DNA of 64,000 bases from Tistlia consotensis USBA 355. GTDB taxonomy: Bacteria; Pseudomonadota; Alphaproteobacteria; Kiloniellales; DSM-21159. The stretch covers positions 1 to 64,000 of the forward strand of contig NZ_FWZX01000008.1 of the NCBI RefSeq assembly GCF_900177295.1, given 5' to 3'. Made by a program: the position numbers and the translations under genes. This document shows positions 18,212 through 27,358 of the stretch, piece by piece (within the stretch, counting starts at the first letter, position 1; every line of letters begins with the position of its first letter). Below the pieces are notes generated by a model, which was not told the DNA's origin, did no database searches, and saw only the letters and a list, made by a program, of their open reading frames with translations.

Positions 18212-18700
18212 TCAGTCGTCCGGCGTGGCGTTGGGCTTGGTCTGCAGGTGGATGAAATGGGCGATGCCCATCTTCTCGACCAGGCCGAGCTGGGTCTCCA
18301 GCCAGTCGATGTGCTCCTCCTCGCTCTCCAGGATGTCCTCGAAGAGCTCGCGGCTGCCGTAGTCGCGGACCTCCTCGCAGTACTGGATCGCGTCGCGCAG
18401 GTCGGGCATGGCCTTGCGCTCGAGCTTGAGGTCGCACTCCAGGATCTCCTGGACCGATTCGCCGATCAGCAGCTTGTCGAGGTCCTGGAGGTTCGGCAGC
18501 CCTTCGAGGAAGAGGATGCGCTTCACCAGGGCGTCGGCATGCTTCATCTCGTCGACGGATTCCTCGTATTCCTTCTTGCCGAGCTCGGAGACGCCCCAGT
18601 CCTGCAGCATGCGCGCGTGCAGGAAATACTGGTTGATCGCGGTCAGCTCGTTGCGCAGGACCTTGTTGAGGAACTCGATGACCTTCTTGTCGCCCTTCAT
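18212..18700 (-). CDS. bfr: Bacterioferritin
   Basis: The protein has 162 residues, a standard bacterioferritin. Ferroxidase ligands are visible in order: Glu of RNELTAINQYF (residue 18), Glu and His of DEMKHAD (about 51-54), Glu of ECDLKLE (about 94), and EEEHIDWLE (about 127-130). The haem-ligand Met is present in the D-E-M-K segment. It stores iron as a haem-containing 24-mer in the cytosol. The partner ferredoxin gene lies 104 bp upstream behind a Fur-like box. Confidence 0.93.
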   Translation of the reverse strand: MKGDKKVIEFLNKVLRNELTAINQYFLHARMLQDWGVSELGKKEYEESVDEMKHADALVKRILFLEGLPNLQDLDKLLIGESVQEILECDLKLERKAMPDLRDAIQYCEEVRDYGSRELFEDILESEEEHIDWLETQLGLVEKMGIAHFIHLQTKPNATPDD

Positions 18701-18804
18701 GGCCTGTCCTTCCGGAGCGTGATCTTCGTTGCGGCGACGAGAAGCCTAGCGCGGCGGCCGGCGCCGCGCCAATGCCGCTTCGAGGGCCGGGCGGCGGGGA
18801 AGGG

Positions 18805-19029
18805 CTATTCGGCGGCGACCGAGAGGGGATCGAGGGCGGCCGGGGCGCCGTCGTTCGCCCCTGCCTGCGCCGCGTGCTCGTCGATCATGCCGACGATGGT
18901 GTCGCGGCAGCGTCCGCAGCTCGGCCGGAGGCCGTTGCGCAGGAACACCTGGGCATGGCTGCGCGCGCCCTCGGAGAGGGCCTGCTTGACCTGGCGGCAG
19001 TTCATTCCGGAGCAGAGGCAGACATACAC
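18805..19029 (-). CDS. bfd: Bacterioferritin-associated ferredoxin (BFD-like [2Fe-2S])
   Basis: The protein has 74 residues. The BFD-type cluster ligands are MYVCLCSGMN (Cys 4 and 6) and PSCGRCR (Cys about 38 and 41), binding one [2Fe-2S]. Bfd binds bacterioferritin and reduces its core so that iron can be released. It lies upstream of bfr on the same strand; a 15-bp palindrome 34 bp before its ATG fits iron control by Fur. The acidic alanine-rich tail beyond residue 55 is a small extension. Confidence 0.88.
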   Translation of the reverse strand: MYVCLCSGMNCRQVKQALSEGARSHAQVFLRNGLRPSCGRCRDTIVGMIDEHAAQAGANDGAPAALDPLSVAAE

Positions 19030-19062
19030 GGCGTGACGGTCCCAAGTCGGCTCTAGAGAGAA

Positions 19063-19077
19063 TGCGAACTGTTCGCA
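19063..19077. promoter_or_regulatory. Fur-like box upstream of bfd
   Basis: TGCGAACTGTTCGCA is a perfect palindrome (7-bp arms around one base). Alphaproteobacterial Fur sites have the form TGCGAAT-N-ATTCGCA, so this is a close match. It lies 34 bases upstream of the bfd start codon. Confidence 0.65.
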
Positions 19078-19177
19078 ATCGCACCTCTAGATAGGGGACC
19101 GCCGGGGCCCTGTCAATCGCATCGATCGCCGCGGCCTATCGAGCCTTCGGCAAGGGAGCAGCCGAGCCGGTCCGTGC

Positions 19178-19208
19178 TCCCTCTCCGCCCCAGAGGGGTA
19201 GAGAGGGA
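19178..19208. repeat. GC-rich hairpin (same style as 30733 repeat)
   Basis: The arms TCCCTCTC and GAGAGGGA enclose an inner CCCC/GGGG pairing. It sits 9 bases beyond the stop of the XpaC-like gene on the minus strand and may serve as its terminator. Confidence 0.5.
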
Positions 19209-19216
19209 ACCTGCGG

Positions 19217-19849
19217 TCAGCGCGCCCGCTCGTCCTCCAGGGACTGCTCGAGCAGGCGCAGCTCGGCCTCCAGGGCGTCGCCCTCGGGCGCGTGGAGGCG
19301 GCCGGCGTAGTCGCGGAACACGGTATCGAGCCGCTCGAGCATCGCAGCGGTCTCGGCCAGGCGCGCCGGGTCGGCGCCGGGGCGGCCCTCCAGCTCGGCG
19401 TAGCTCTCGGCCAGGCGCAGCGCCGAGGGCAGGTAGAAGGTCAGCAGGCGCTGCACGGCGAGCAGGCGCTGCGGCCGGCGCTCGAGCCGGCGGCAGAGCT
19501 CGTTGGCGCCCTCGACGAGGCCGTCGATCCGTGCGGCGACGCGCCGGTCGGCGATGCGCCGGCCGGCGGCGGAGAGCGCGGGCAGGTCGTGGGCCGCCGA
19601 GCCCAGGACCTCGCGGACCAGGGCGACCCGCGGGCGCTCGCTGCGCGCGATGCCGCCGAACAGGCCGCGCGGCGAGAGGTGCCAGCGCAGCGCCAGGAAG
19701 CCGGCGAGGCCGGCCGGCAGGGCGGCCCAGACCGGCGCCAGCAGGAGGCCGAGCAGGGCGACCAAGCCGCCGCCGAGGCCGGCGACGAGCGTGCGGTTGC
19801 GGATCCAGCCCGAGGGCTCGATCGCCACGGCCTCAGCCTCCCGCGGCAT
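19217..19849 (-). CDS. XpaC-like membrane protein
   Basis: The protein has 210 residues. Two close hydrophobic helices at residues 20-55 (LVAGLGGGLVALLGLLLAPVWAALPAGLAGFLAL) are followed by a soluble helical domain with LLAVQRLLTFYLPSALRLAESYAEL, the core of the XpaC (5-bromo-4-chloroindolyl phosphate hydrolysis) family. XpaC and TelA are usually adjacent, as here, with overlapping ends (19833-19849). The true biochemical role is unsettled; envelope-stress or anion tolerance is inferred from the partner. Confidence 0.75.
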   Translation of the reverse strand: MPREAEAVAIEPSGWIRNRTLVAGLGGGLVALLGLLLAPVWAALPAGLAGFLALRWHLSPRGLFGGIARSERPRVALVREVLGSAAHDLPALSAAGRRIADRRVAARIDGLVEGANELCRRLERRPQRLLAVQRLLTFYLPSALRLAESYAELEGRPGADPARLAETAAMLERLDTVFRDYAGRLHAPEGDALEAELRLLEQSLEDERAR

Positions 19850-20936
19850 CGCCGCCGCCGTCCGCGGCCGCGCTCAGCGCCTGCTTCAGCTCGCGCTCGA
19901 TCTGCTGCAGCTGCTGCTCGGCCTCGCGGCGCTTCGCGTTGCCGCCGCGCTGGATCTCCAGCACGCCGGAGATCGTCTCGACCAGCTTGCGGTTGGTCTC
20001 CTGCAGCGTCTCGATGTCGACCACGCCGCGTTGCGCCTGGCGCTCCAGCTCGATCGAGCCGGTCTTCAGCATCTCGGCGTTCTTGCGCAGCATCGCGTTG
20101 GTCGCGTCGGCGACCTCGCGGTCCAGGTTCAGCGCCGTCTCCTGGCGGTGCAGGGCGAGCGCGATGGTCATCTGGTTCTTCCAGGTCGGGATGGTCGTCG
20201 AGATCGAGGACTGCAGCTTGTCGATCAGCGTCTCGTTGCCGCCCTGGATCAGCCGGATCTGCGGCAGGCTCTGCTGGGCGACGGCGCGGCTGAGCTTGAG
20301 GTCGTGGAGGCGGCGACGGAAACGCTCGACGGCCTGGCGCGCGTCGTTGAGGCGCTGCGCCGCCAGATGCGACTCGCCGCCGGCGGCGGCCTGGGCGGCC
20401 TGCTCCAGCTTCGGCACCTCGCGTGCCTCGTAGTCGGCGAGGTAGTGCTCGCCGGCTTCGATGTGCGCCTCGAGCTGGCGCAGGTGTTCCAGGTTGCGCT
20501 TGTAGAACTGGTCGAGCATGGCGACGTCGCGGCGCAGCCCGTCGCGCTGGCGGTCGAGCTCGATGGCGATGCGGTCGACCTGGGCGGCGACGCTGCCGAA
20601 CTGCTCCTTGAAGCGCACGACCTTGCGCCGGGTGCCGCCGAGCAGCCGGTCGACCAGGCCCTGGTCCTTCAGGCGGTCCGGGGCCAGCCCCTGGACCTTG
20701 GCCAGCATGTCGGCGAGCAGCTCGCCGATCGGGCCGGCGTCCTTGTTCAGGGTCTCGCGCAGCACGCCGTCGGCGAACTCCGCGACCGCGCGCTGGGCAT
20801 GCTCGCCGTAGTCGGCGACGGCGCCGCGGTCGTCGAGGTCGATGCCGGCCTGGATCTCGGCGACCAGCCGGTCGCCGGGCGCGGCCTCGGGCGGCAGGTC
20901 CGGCGCGGCCCCCTGCTTCTGCGAACTCTCGGTCAT
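19833..20936 (-). CDS. telA: TelA-family toxic anion resistance protein
   Basis: The protein has 367 residues, the usual TelA length. It is almost wholly helical, with the family blocks NKDAGPIGELLADMLAKVQGL, QLEAHIEAGEHYL and IRLIQGGNETLIDKLQSSISTTIPTWKNQM (near 240-270), the last being the strongest TelA signature. The protein is cytoplasmic and peripheral, linked to tellurite and other toxic anion tolerance. First gene of a two-gene operon with the XpaC-like protein. Confidence 0.88.
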   Translation of the reverse strand: MTESSQKQGAAPDLPPEAAPGDRLVAEIQAGIDLDDRGAVADYGEHAQRAVAEFADGVLRETLNKDAGPIGELLADMLAKVQGLAPDRLKDQGLVDRLLGGTRRKVVRFKEQFGSVAAQVDRIAIELDRQRDGLRRDVAMLDQFYKRNLEHLRQLEAHIEAGEHYLADYEAREVPKLEQAAQAAAGGESHLAAQRLNDARQAVERFRRRLHDLKLSRAVAQQSLPQIRLIQGGNETLIDKLQSSISTTIPTWKNQMTIALALHRQETALNLDREVADATNAMLRKNAEMLKTGSIELERQAQRGVVDIETLQETNRKLVETISGVLEIQRGGNAKRREAEQQLQQIERELKQALSAAADGGGDAAGG

Positions 20937-21049
20937 CCGGCCCTTGCGCTCCTCTCCACCCTGGCGACGCGCTGGATATGGTGAAGCCGACGCCCGGGCG
21001 CTACCGTTGCCGCCGCCGCGAGCGAGCGAGTCGAAGAGGGAGGAGAGTC

Positions 21050-21838
21050 ATGAGCGAGCGTCTGAAGGTGGATCTGACGGGCCTCAGGGTGCTGGTCACC
21101 GCCGGTGCCTCGGGCATCGGCCGGGTCACGGTCGAGAGCTTCCTGGCCAACGGGGCGAAGGTGCATCTCTGCGACGTCGACGAGACGGCGCTGGCCGCCG
21201 CCCGTGCCGAGCTGCCCGGCGCCGGGGTCAGCCGCTGCGACGTCTCGCTGTCGGCCGAGGTCGATGGCCTCTTCGAGGCCGCGATGGCCACGCTCGGCGG
21301 CCTCGACGTGCTGGTCAACAACGCCGGCGTCGCCGGTCCGACCCTGCCGGTCGAGGAGATCGGCGACGAGGACTGGCGGCGCGTCCAGGCGGTCAACGTC
21401 GACGGCCAGTTCTTCTGCGTGCGCCGCGCCGTGCCGCTGCTGCGCGCCGCCGGCGGCGGCTCGATCGTCAACCTCTCCTCGGCCGCCGGGCGCTTCGGCT
21501 TCCCGCTGCGCACGCCCTATTCGGCGAGCAAGTGGGCGGTGGTCGGCTTCACCCGGACCCTGGCCATGGAGCTCGGGCCGCAGAACATCCGGGTCAACGC
21601 GATCTGCCCCGGCGCCGTCGAGGGCGAGCGCATCGAGCGGGTGATCGCCGCGAAGGCGGCGCAGCGCGGCATCACCGAGGAGCAGATGCGTGCCGAGGTG
21701 GTCGCCGACACCTCGCTGCGCAGCTTCGTCAGCCAGCAGGACATCGCCAACCAGATCCTCTACCTCTGCAGCCCGCTGGGCGCGACGATCAGCGGCCAGG
21801 CGATCGCCGTCGACGCCGGCCTGGAGGTGCTGCGCTGA
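21050..21838 (+). CDS. SDR-family oxidoreductase
   Basis: The protein has 262 residues, a classical short-chain dehydrogenase. The cofactor motif TAGASGIG is at residues 17-24 (first Gly replaced by Ala), NNAG near 88, catalytic Ser in VNLSSAAGR, and Y-x3-K in YSASK near 160. The start is ATG 21050 with AGGAGAG directly upstream; an in-frame upstream ATG lies in Arg-rich, non-SDR sequence. The DV at residue 43 after the second strand suggests NAD rather than NADP. The substrate is unknown. Confidence 0.88.
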   Translation: MSERLKVDLTGLRVLVTAGASGIGRVTVESFLANGAKVHLCDVDETALAAARAELPGAGVSRCDVSLSAEVDGLFEAAMATLGGLDVLVNNAGVAGPTLPVEEIGDEDWRRVQAVNVDGQFFCVRRAVPLLRAAGGGSIVNLSSAAGRFGFPLRTPYSASKWAVVGFTRTLAMELGPQNIRVNAICPGAVEGERIERVIAAKAAQRGITEEQMRAEVVADTSLRSFVSQQDIANQILYLCSPLGATISGQAIAVDAGLEVLR

Positions 21839-21857
21839 TTAGAGGCCGCGGCCCGCA

Positions 21858-22301
21858 TCAGCCCTCGTCGCCCATCGCGTCGTAGCGACGCTGCATCTCC
21901 TCCGGCGCGACCTCCTCGATCGAATGCCCGATCATCCATTCATAGCCGAAGGGGTCGCGCACCGTGCCGGAGCGCTCGCCGTAGAAGTGGTCCTGGGCCG
22001 GCCGCACCAGCTGGGCGCCGGCCTCGAGCGCGCTCGCGATCGTCGCGTCGGCGTCGTCGACGTGCAGGTGGATGCCGACGCTGCTGCGCGCGTCGGGATC
22101 GGGGGCGAGGCAGCCGTACTCGGCGAACTCGTCGGAGAGCATGACGGTGGTGCCGCCGAACAGCAGCTCGACATGGCCGATCCGGCCGTCGGGCGCGGTC
22201 AGGCGGAACTTCTCGGTCGCGCCGAAGGCGGCCCGGTAGAAGGCGATGGCCTTCCCGGCCTCCCGGGCGCGCAGATAGACGAAGACGTCGTGGATCGCCA
22301 T
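21858..22301 (-). CDS. VOC-family protein (PhnB/glyoxalase-like)
   Basis: The protein has 147 residues with the paired beta-alpha-beta-beta-beta modules of the vicinal oxygen chelate fold: VFVYLRAREAGKAIAFYRAAFGATE, GHVELLFGGTTVMLSDE, then VGIHLHVDDADATIASA and GTVRDPFGYEW. It resembles the PhnB-like subgroup (single-domain, DPFG..W ending). The metal ligands are incomplete by eye, so catalysis is uncertain. Convergent with the SDR gene, 19 bases apart. Confidence 0.8.
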   Translation of the reverse strand: MAIHDVFVYLRAREAGKAIAFYRAAFGATEKFRLTAPDGRIGHVELLFGGTTVMLSDEFAEYGCLAPDPDARSSVGIHLHVDDADATIASALEAGAQLVRPAQDHFYGERSGTVRDPFGYEWMIGHSIEEVAPEEMQRRYDAMGDEG

Positions 22302-22388
22302 GCGGGGGCTCCTCTTTCGCGACGGCGCGATCCTGCCGGAACGGGCGCCACCCCGTCTTGAAGCTTTCGGACTCGCCTTTTCCGCCCG

Positions 22389-23204
22389 TCAGATCGGCAC
22401 GTGCCGGCTCTCGCGTGGCGCGGCGCGGCGGTAGGCGCCGGGTGTCAGCCCGGCCAGGTCGCGGAACTCGCGGGTGAGATGGGCCTGGTCGGCGAAGCCC
22501 TCGGCAGCCGCCAGGTCGGCGAGCGGCAGCGCGGGATCGGCGGACAGGCGTTCCAGGGTTCGGCCGAAGCGCAGCATCCGCCCCCAGGTGCGGGGCGTCA
22601 GGCCAACCGCCTCGCCGAACACCCGGGCGAGATGGCGCTGGCTGACGCCGGCCTCGCGCGCGACCCGCGCCACCGGGCGCAGTCGGTGCAGGCCGGTCAG
22701 GGCCTCCGCGACCAGCGGGTCGAGGCCGCGGCGCGGCGCGAGTCGGGCGAGCAGCAGCCGCTCGAACAGCGCGAGCCGGGCCGCCGCCGTCGGCGCCTCG
22801 GCGAGGCGGCCGCGCAGGTCTTCGACGGCGGCCTCGCCCCAGAGCAGCCCGAGCGGCGTGTGGGTGTGCGACAGCGGTGCGGCCGGCACGCCGAGCAGGG
22901 CGGCGGCCGCACCGGGACGGAGCAGCGCGCCGACGCTCGGCTCCGGCCGAGACAGGTCCTTGAGATAGGGGGACGCCCGGGCGCCGCCGACAAGAGCGCA
23001 GCCAACGGCCTCGCCGACGGCGTCGTCGAGATCGCGGAACAGCCGCAGCGGCGTCTCGCCGAGCCGGAACACCGGGTGCAGGGCGCCGGTCGGCAGCACC
23101 CGCTCGCGCCGGGGAACGGGACGTACCGGCGGCGGCAGCTCCGAGGCCCAGACCAGCTCGACGAAGGGTCGGAGGGCGGGCAGGGGCGGGCGGCGCAGAG
23201 ACAT
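22389..23204 (-). CDS. AraC-family transcriptional regulator
   Basis: The protein has 271 residues. The N-terminal half (RPFVELVWASELPPP, ERVLPTGALHPVFRLGE) is the sensing domain common in AraC proteins of this size (DUF6597-like). The C-terminal 100 residues form the two helix-turn-helix units: VARVAREAGVSQRHLARVF and LADLAAAEGFADQAHLTREF, ending AYRR. The target is unknown; the VOC gene lies directly downstream on the same strand and is a candidate. Confidence 0.83.
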   Translation of the reverse strand: MSLRRPPLPALRPFVELVWASELPPPVRPVPRRERVLPTGALHPVFRLGETPLRLFRDLDDAVGEAVGCALVGGARASPYLKDLSRPEPSVGALLRPGAAAALLGVPAAPLSHTHTPLGLLWGEAAVEDLRGRLAEAPTAAARLALFERLLLARLAPRRGLDPLVAEALTGLHRLRPVARVAREAGVSQRHLARVFGEAVGLTPRTWGRMLRFGRTLERLSADPALPLADLAAAEGFADQAHLTREFRDLAGLTPGAYRRAAPRESRHVPI

Positions 23205-23391
23205 CGTGCCGTGCTTCCCTCTTGATGCGGCGCGTCAGCATAGGCGTGAGTCGTGCCGCACGGCGAGGGCCGCGAAAGGCTGCGCTGGATTTGGCGTTCT
23301 TCGGGCTTTCGCAATATTCCGTTTGGGGAAGCGTAACGAATCTGTCGCAATCTGAAGACATGGGAGGGCGTCCTCGAAGCGAGGACCTGCC

Positions 23392-23856
23392 ATGTTGCAA
23401 GAAGCGATTGCGTCCCTGTTGTTGTTCGCGATCCAGGCGACCGGCTACGCGCCGACCGGCTGGCAGCCGGAGGTCCGGGTCGTCCCGGCCGGCGAGATCG
23501 CCGAGCTGTTCGACCGGGTCAACGGCCCGGGCGGGGGCCCGGGCGGGGGCCTGGCCGGCCGCCACGGCCGCGAGGTCGGCGCCTTCTACCTGCCGGGCGA
23601 GCGCACGATCTACCTGAACGCCGCGATCGGGGACCCGGACGAGCGCGACTCCCTGCTGGTCCACGAGCTGGTGCACGAGCTGCAGATCGCCGACGGCGCG
23701 CAGCTGCGGGTGCCCTGCGAGGCGCGGCTGGAAGCCGAAGCCTACGCCGTCCAGGCGCGCTTCCTGCGCCGGCGGGGCCGCGACGACCTGGCCTTGCCCT
23801 ACAGCCTGGCCGGCCTGCTGATGGGCGACTGCCGCCCCGAGCCGCAGCCGGGCTGA
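23392..23856 (+). CDS. Hypothetical HExxH metallopeptidase-like protein
   Basis: The protein has 154 residues. A hydrophobic N-terminus (LQEAIASLLLFAIQATGYAP) may be a poor signal or anchor. The zincin-type motif HELVHELQ lies at residues 101-108, preceded by the AFYLPGERTIYLN strand typical of gluzincin-like edges; a Gly-rich insert (GPGGGPGGG) lies at 46-55. The third metal ligand may be Glu in EARLEAEAYAV. It matches the general layout of small DUF6647-type proteins. The 187-bp AT-richer leader has no second gene. Confidence 0.6.
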   Translation: MLQEAIASLLLFAIQATGYAPTGWQPEVRVVPAGEIAELFDRVNGPGGGPGGGLAGRHGREVGAFYLPGERTIYLNAAIGDPDERDSLLVHELVHELQIADGAQLRVPCEARLEAEAYAVQARFLRRRGRDDLALPYSLAGLLMGDCRPEPQPG

Positions 23857-23972
23857 GTCCCGGAGCGACAGCCGGCGGCGCCGGTCGCCGTCGTCGAGAA
23901 GAAGCAGGCCGGCATCCGGATGGGCCCGCCGGCAGCCGCGGGCGTGCCCGGGGCGGAACGGCCGGTCCGGCG

Positions 23973-26900
23973 TCAGTGGAAATCCCGGCTCTTGATCGTC
24001 AGGCCCGGGCCGGCCGGCCGATGGCGCTTCGGCCGGGCGCGGGGGTCGAGGCCGATGCCGTGCTTGATCTCGTCGGCGCGCGCCAGCGCCTCCTCGAAGG
24101 CCTTCTCCTCGCCCCTCGGCGGGGTCGAGTAGGGCGGAACGAAGAGATCGCGCGGCCGGGTCTCCAGCTCGTAGAGGCGGTCCGAGAGGTCGACCAGCGT
24201 CTCGGCGACCAGGTGGATGACGATGCCCTCGCGCTGCAGCCGCCCGGCGACGCCGAGCAGCTGGGCCTTCAGCACCAGCGGCCGGTAGCGCTCGAAGACC
24301 TTGGGCCAGATCACGACGTTGGCGATGCCGCTCTCGTCCTCCAGGGTCAGGAAGATCACGCCCTTGGCGCTGCCCGGGCGCTGGCGCACCAGCACCAGGC
24401 CGGCGACCGCCAGGCGGGCGCGGTCCTCGAGCTCCCGGGTCCGGCCGCAGGGCGCGTAGCCGGCGCGGGCCAGCTCCGGCCTGAGGAAGCTGACCGGATG
24501 GCTGCGCAGCGACAGGCGCAGGCTGGCGTAGTCCTGCACGACCTGCTCGCTCTCGGCGAGGCGCGGCAGCGCGACCGCCGGCTCGGTCCCGCGCTCCTCC
24601 TCGCCCTGCGCTGCGAACAGCGGCAGCGGCGCGTCGTCGGGCAGCCCCTTGATCGCCCAGAGCGCCTCGCGCCGGTCGAGGCCCAGCGAGCGCAGCGCGT
24701 CGCCGCGCGCCAGGGCCTCCAGGGCGCGCTGGCCGATCCCGGCGCGCCGCCACAGGATGAGGGGGTCGGGATAGCCGTTGCCGCGGCGGGCGACCAGGCG
24801 CAGGGCATCGGCCTGCGAGAGGCCCTTGATCTGGCGCAGGCCCAGGCGCAGGGCGCAGGTCGGGCCCCTCAGCGGGTCGGCGGCCGGCTCCAGGCTGCAG
24901 TCCCAGTCGCTGCGGTTGACGTCCGGCTCGCGGATCTCGACGCCGTGCTCGCGGGCGTCGCGCACGATCTGCGCCGGCGCATAGAAGCCCATCGGCTGGG
25001 CGTTCAGGAGGGCGCAGGCGAAGACCTCCGGGTGGTGGCACTTCAGCCAGGCTGAGACGTAGACCAGCAGGGCGAAGCTGGCGGCGTGGCTCTCCGGGAA
25101 GCCGTAGGTGCCGAAGCCCTCGATCTGCCTGAAGCAGCGCTCGGCGAAGTCGGGCTCGTAGCCGCGCGCGACCATGCCCTCGACCATCTTGTCGCGGAAC
25201 TTGTGGATGTCGCCGTTGCGCCGGAAGGTCGCCATGGCGCGGCGCAGGCGGTCGGCCTCGCCGGGCGTGAAGCCGGCGGCGACGATGGCGATCATCATCG
25301 CCTGCTCCTGGAACAGCGGCACGCCGAGAGTGCGGCCGAGCACCTGGCGCAGCGCCTCGGAGGGGAACTCGACCTTCTCCTCGCCGCTGCGCCGGCGCAG
25401 GTAGGGATGCACCATGTCGCCCTGGATCGGGCCGGGCCGGACGATCGCGACCTCGACGACCAGGTCGTAGAAGGAGCGCGGCTTGAGCCGTGGCAGCATC
25501 GACATCTGGGCCCGGCTCTCGACCTGGAAGACGCCGATCGAATCGGCCTTGCAGAGCATGTCGTAGACCGCCGGGTCCTCGGACGGCACGCTGGCCAGGT
25601 CGAAGCTGCGGCCATGGTGCCGGCGCAGCAGGTCGAAGCCCTTGCGCAGGCAGGTCAGCATGCCGAGCGCCAGCACGTCGACCTTGAGGATGCCGAGCGC
25701 GTCGATGTCGTCCTTGTCCCACTCGATGACCGTGCGCTCGGTCATGGCGGCGTTCTCGATCGGCACCAGCTCGTCGAGCCGGCCGCGGGTCATCACGAAG
25801 CCGCCGACGTGCTGCGAGAGGTGGCGCGGGAAGCCGATCAGCCCGGCGGCGAGGTCGAGGGTCTGGCGCAGTCGCCGGTCGGCCGGATCGAGGCCGAGCC
25901 CGCGCACCTGCTCGTCGGGCAGGCCCTCGCTCGACCAGCCCCAGATCGCGCCGGACAGCGCGCCGACCGTGTCCGCCGACAGGCCCATGGCCTTGCCGAC
26001 CTCGCGCAGCGCGCCGCGCGCCCGGTAGCAGATCACCGTCGCGGTCAGGCCGGCGCGCTCCCGGCCGTACTTGCCGTAGATGTACTGGATCACCTCCTCG
26101 CGCCGCTCGTGCTCGAAGTCGACGTCGATGTCCGGCGGCTCGTTGCGCTCGGCCGAGACGAAGCGCTCGAACAGCAGCTCGCTGCGCTCCGGGTCGACCG
26201 CGGTGATGCCCAGGCAGTAGCAGACCGCCGAGTTGGCCGCCGAGCCGCGGCCCTGGCAGTAGATGCCCTGGGAGCGGGCGAAGCGCACGACGTCGTGGAC
26301 GGTCAGGAAGTAGGGCGCGTAGTCGAGCTGGCCGATCAGGGCCAGCTCGTGCTCCAGGGCCTGGCGGACCTTGGCCGAGGGGCCGCGGGGCCAGCGCTCG
26401 GCGGCGCCCGCCCAGGTCAGGCGCTCCAGGGCCTGCTGCACCGTCTCCTCGCGGCCATTCTCTTTGGGGGCGGTGAGCTCCTCCGGGTACTCGTAGCGCA
26501 GCTCGTCGAGCGTGAAGCGGCAGCGCCCGGCGACCGCCAGGCTCTCGGCGACGGCCTCGGGGTAGCCGGCGAAGAGCCGCGCGATCTCGGCCGGCGCCTT
26601 GAGGTGGCGCTCGGCGTTGAGGGCGAGGCGCCAGCCGGCCGCGTCGATCGTCGTGCCCTCGCGGATGCAGGTCATCACGTCGGCCAGTGGCTTGCGGCCC
26701 GGGTGGTGCATCATGACGTCGTTGACCGCGACCAGCGGCAGCCCGGCGGCGCGCGCCAGGCCGTCGAGCCGGCGCAGGCGCCGGGCGTCGTCGCCGCGGT
26801 AGAGCAGGCTGGCCGCCAGGCGGACCCGGCCGGGCCGGGCGGCGGCGAGCCGCGCCAGGGCCGCGACGAAGCCGGGCTCCGGCGTCTCCGGCGGCAGCAC

Positions 26901-27263
26901 GATCAGCTGCTGGCCCTCGGCGTGGGCGATGAGCTCGTCCAGCGAGAAGCGGCACTCGCCCTTGGCGGCGCGCCGCTTGCCCAGGGTCAGGAGGCGGCAG
27001 AGCCGGCCGTAGGCGGCGCGGTCCTCGGGATAGCAGAGGATCTCGGGCCCGTCCTCGGGCACCAGGCGGGCGCCGACCAGCAGCGCCAGGCCCAGGTCCT
27101 TGGCGGCGACGTGGGCGCGCACCGCGCCGGCCAGGGAGTTGCGGTCGGCGACCCCGATCGCCGCGAGGCCCAGCGCCTTCGCCTGGGTCGCCAGCTCCTC
27201 GGGATGGGAGGCGCCGCGCAGGAACGAGAAGTTCGTCGCGACCGCCAGCTCGACGTAGGTCAT
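23973..27263 (-). CDS. dnaE2: Error-prone DNA polymerase DnaE2
   Basis: The protein has 1096 residues. The order is a PHP domain from the first residues (YVELAVATNFSFLRGASHPEEL), a C-family polymerase core with catalytic acids in PDIDVDFEHERR (near residue 375), helix-hairpin-helix, then an OB fold (VAGLVLVRQRPGSAKGVIFLTLEDESG near 970-1000). It lacks the C-terminal tau-binding region of DnaE1. It does translesion synthesis in the SOS mutasome together with ImuA and ImuB, encoded upstream on the same strand. Here a VapBC pair and a palindromic repeat separate it from imuB, and I see no LexA box directly in front of it. Confidence 0.93.
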   Translation of the reverse strand: MTYVELAVATNFSFLRGASHPEELATQAKALGLAAIGVADRNSLAGAVRAHVAAKDLGLALLVGARLVPEDGPEILCYPEDRAAYGRLCRLLTLGKRRAAKGECRFSLDELIAHAEGQQLIVLPPETPEPGFVAALARLAAARPGRVRLAASLLYRGDDARRLRRLDGLARAAGLPLVAVNDVMMHHPGRKPLADVMTCIREGTTIDAAGWRLALNAERHLKAPAEIARLFAGYPEAVAESLAVAGRCRFTLDELRYEYPEELTAPKENGREETVQQALERLTWAGAAERWPRGPSAKVRQALEHELALIGQLDYAPYFLTVHDVVRFARSQGIYCQGRGSAANSAVCYCLGITAVDPERSELLFERFVSAERNEPPDIDVDFEHERREEVIQYIYGKYGRERAGLTATVICYRARGALREVGKAMGLSADTVGALSGAIWGWSSEGLPDEQVRGLGLDPADRRLRQTLDLAAGLIGFPRHLSQHVGGFVMTRGRLDELVPIENAAMTERTVIEWDKDDIDALGILKVDVLALGMLTCLRKGFDLLRRHHGRSFDLASVPSEDPAVYDMLCKADSIGVFQVESRAQMSMLPRLKPRSFYDLVVEVAIVRPGPIQGDMVHPYLRRRSGEEKVEFPSEALRQVLGRTLGVPLFQEQAMMIAIVAAGFTPGEADRLRRAMATFRRNGDIHKFRDKMVEGMVARGYEPDFAERCFRQIEGFGTYGFPESHAASFALLVYVSAWLKCHHPEVFACALLNAQPMGFYAPAQIVRDAREHGVEIREPDVNRSDWDCSLEPAADPLRGPTCALRLGLRQIKGLSQADALRLVARRGNGYPDPLILWRRAGIGQRALEALARGDALRSLGLDRREALWAIKGLPDDAPLPLFAAQGEEERGTEPAVALPRLAESEQVVQDYASLRLSLRSHPVSFLRPELARAGYAPCGRTRELEDRARLAVAGLVLVRQRPGSAKGVIFLTLEDESGIANVVIWPKVFERYRPLVLKAQLLGVAGRLQREGIVIHLVAETLVDLSDRLYELETRPRDLFVPPYSTPPRGEEKAFEEALARADEIKHGIGLDPRARPKRHRPAGPGLTIKSRDFH

Positions 27264-27358
27264 GGGCGGAGGACGGGGCGGGTGCCGGCGGCCGCGCCGT
27301 CGTGGCCGTCGCTTCCTTCGTCTTTGCCGGTCTCTCCCTTGTCATCGCCGTGCCCTCC

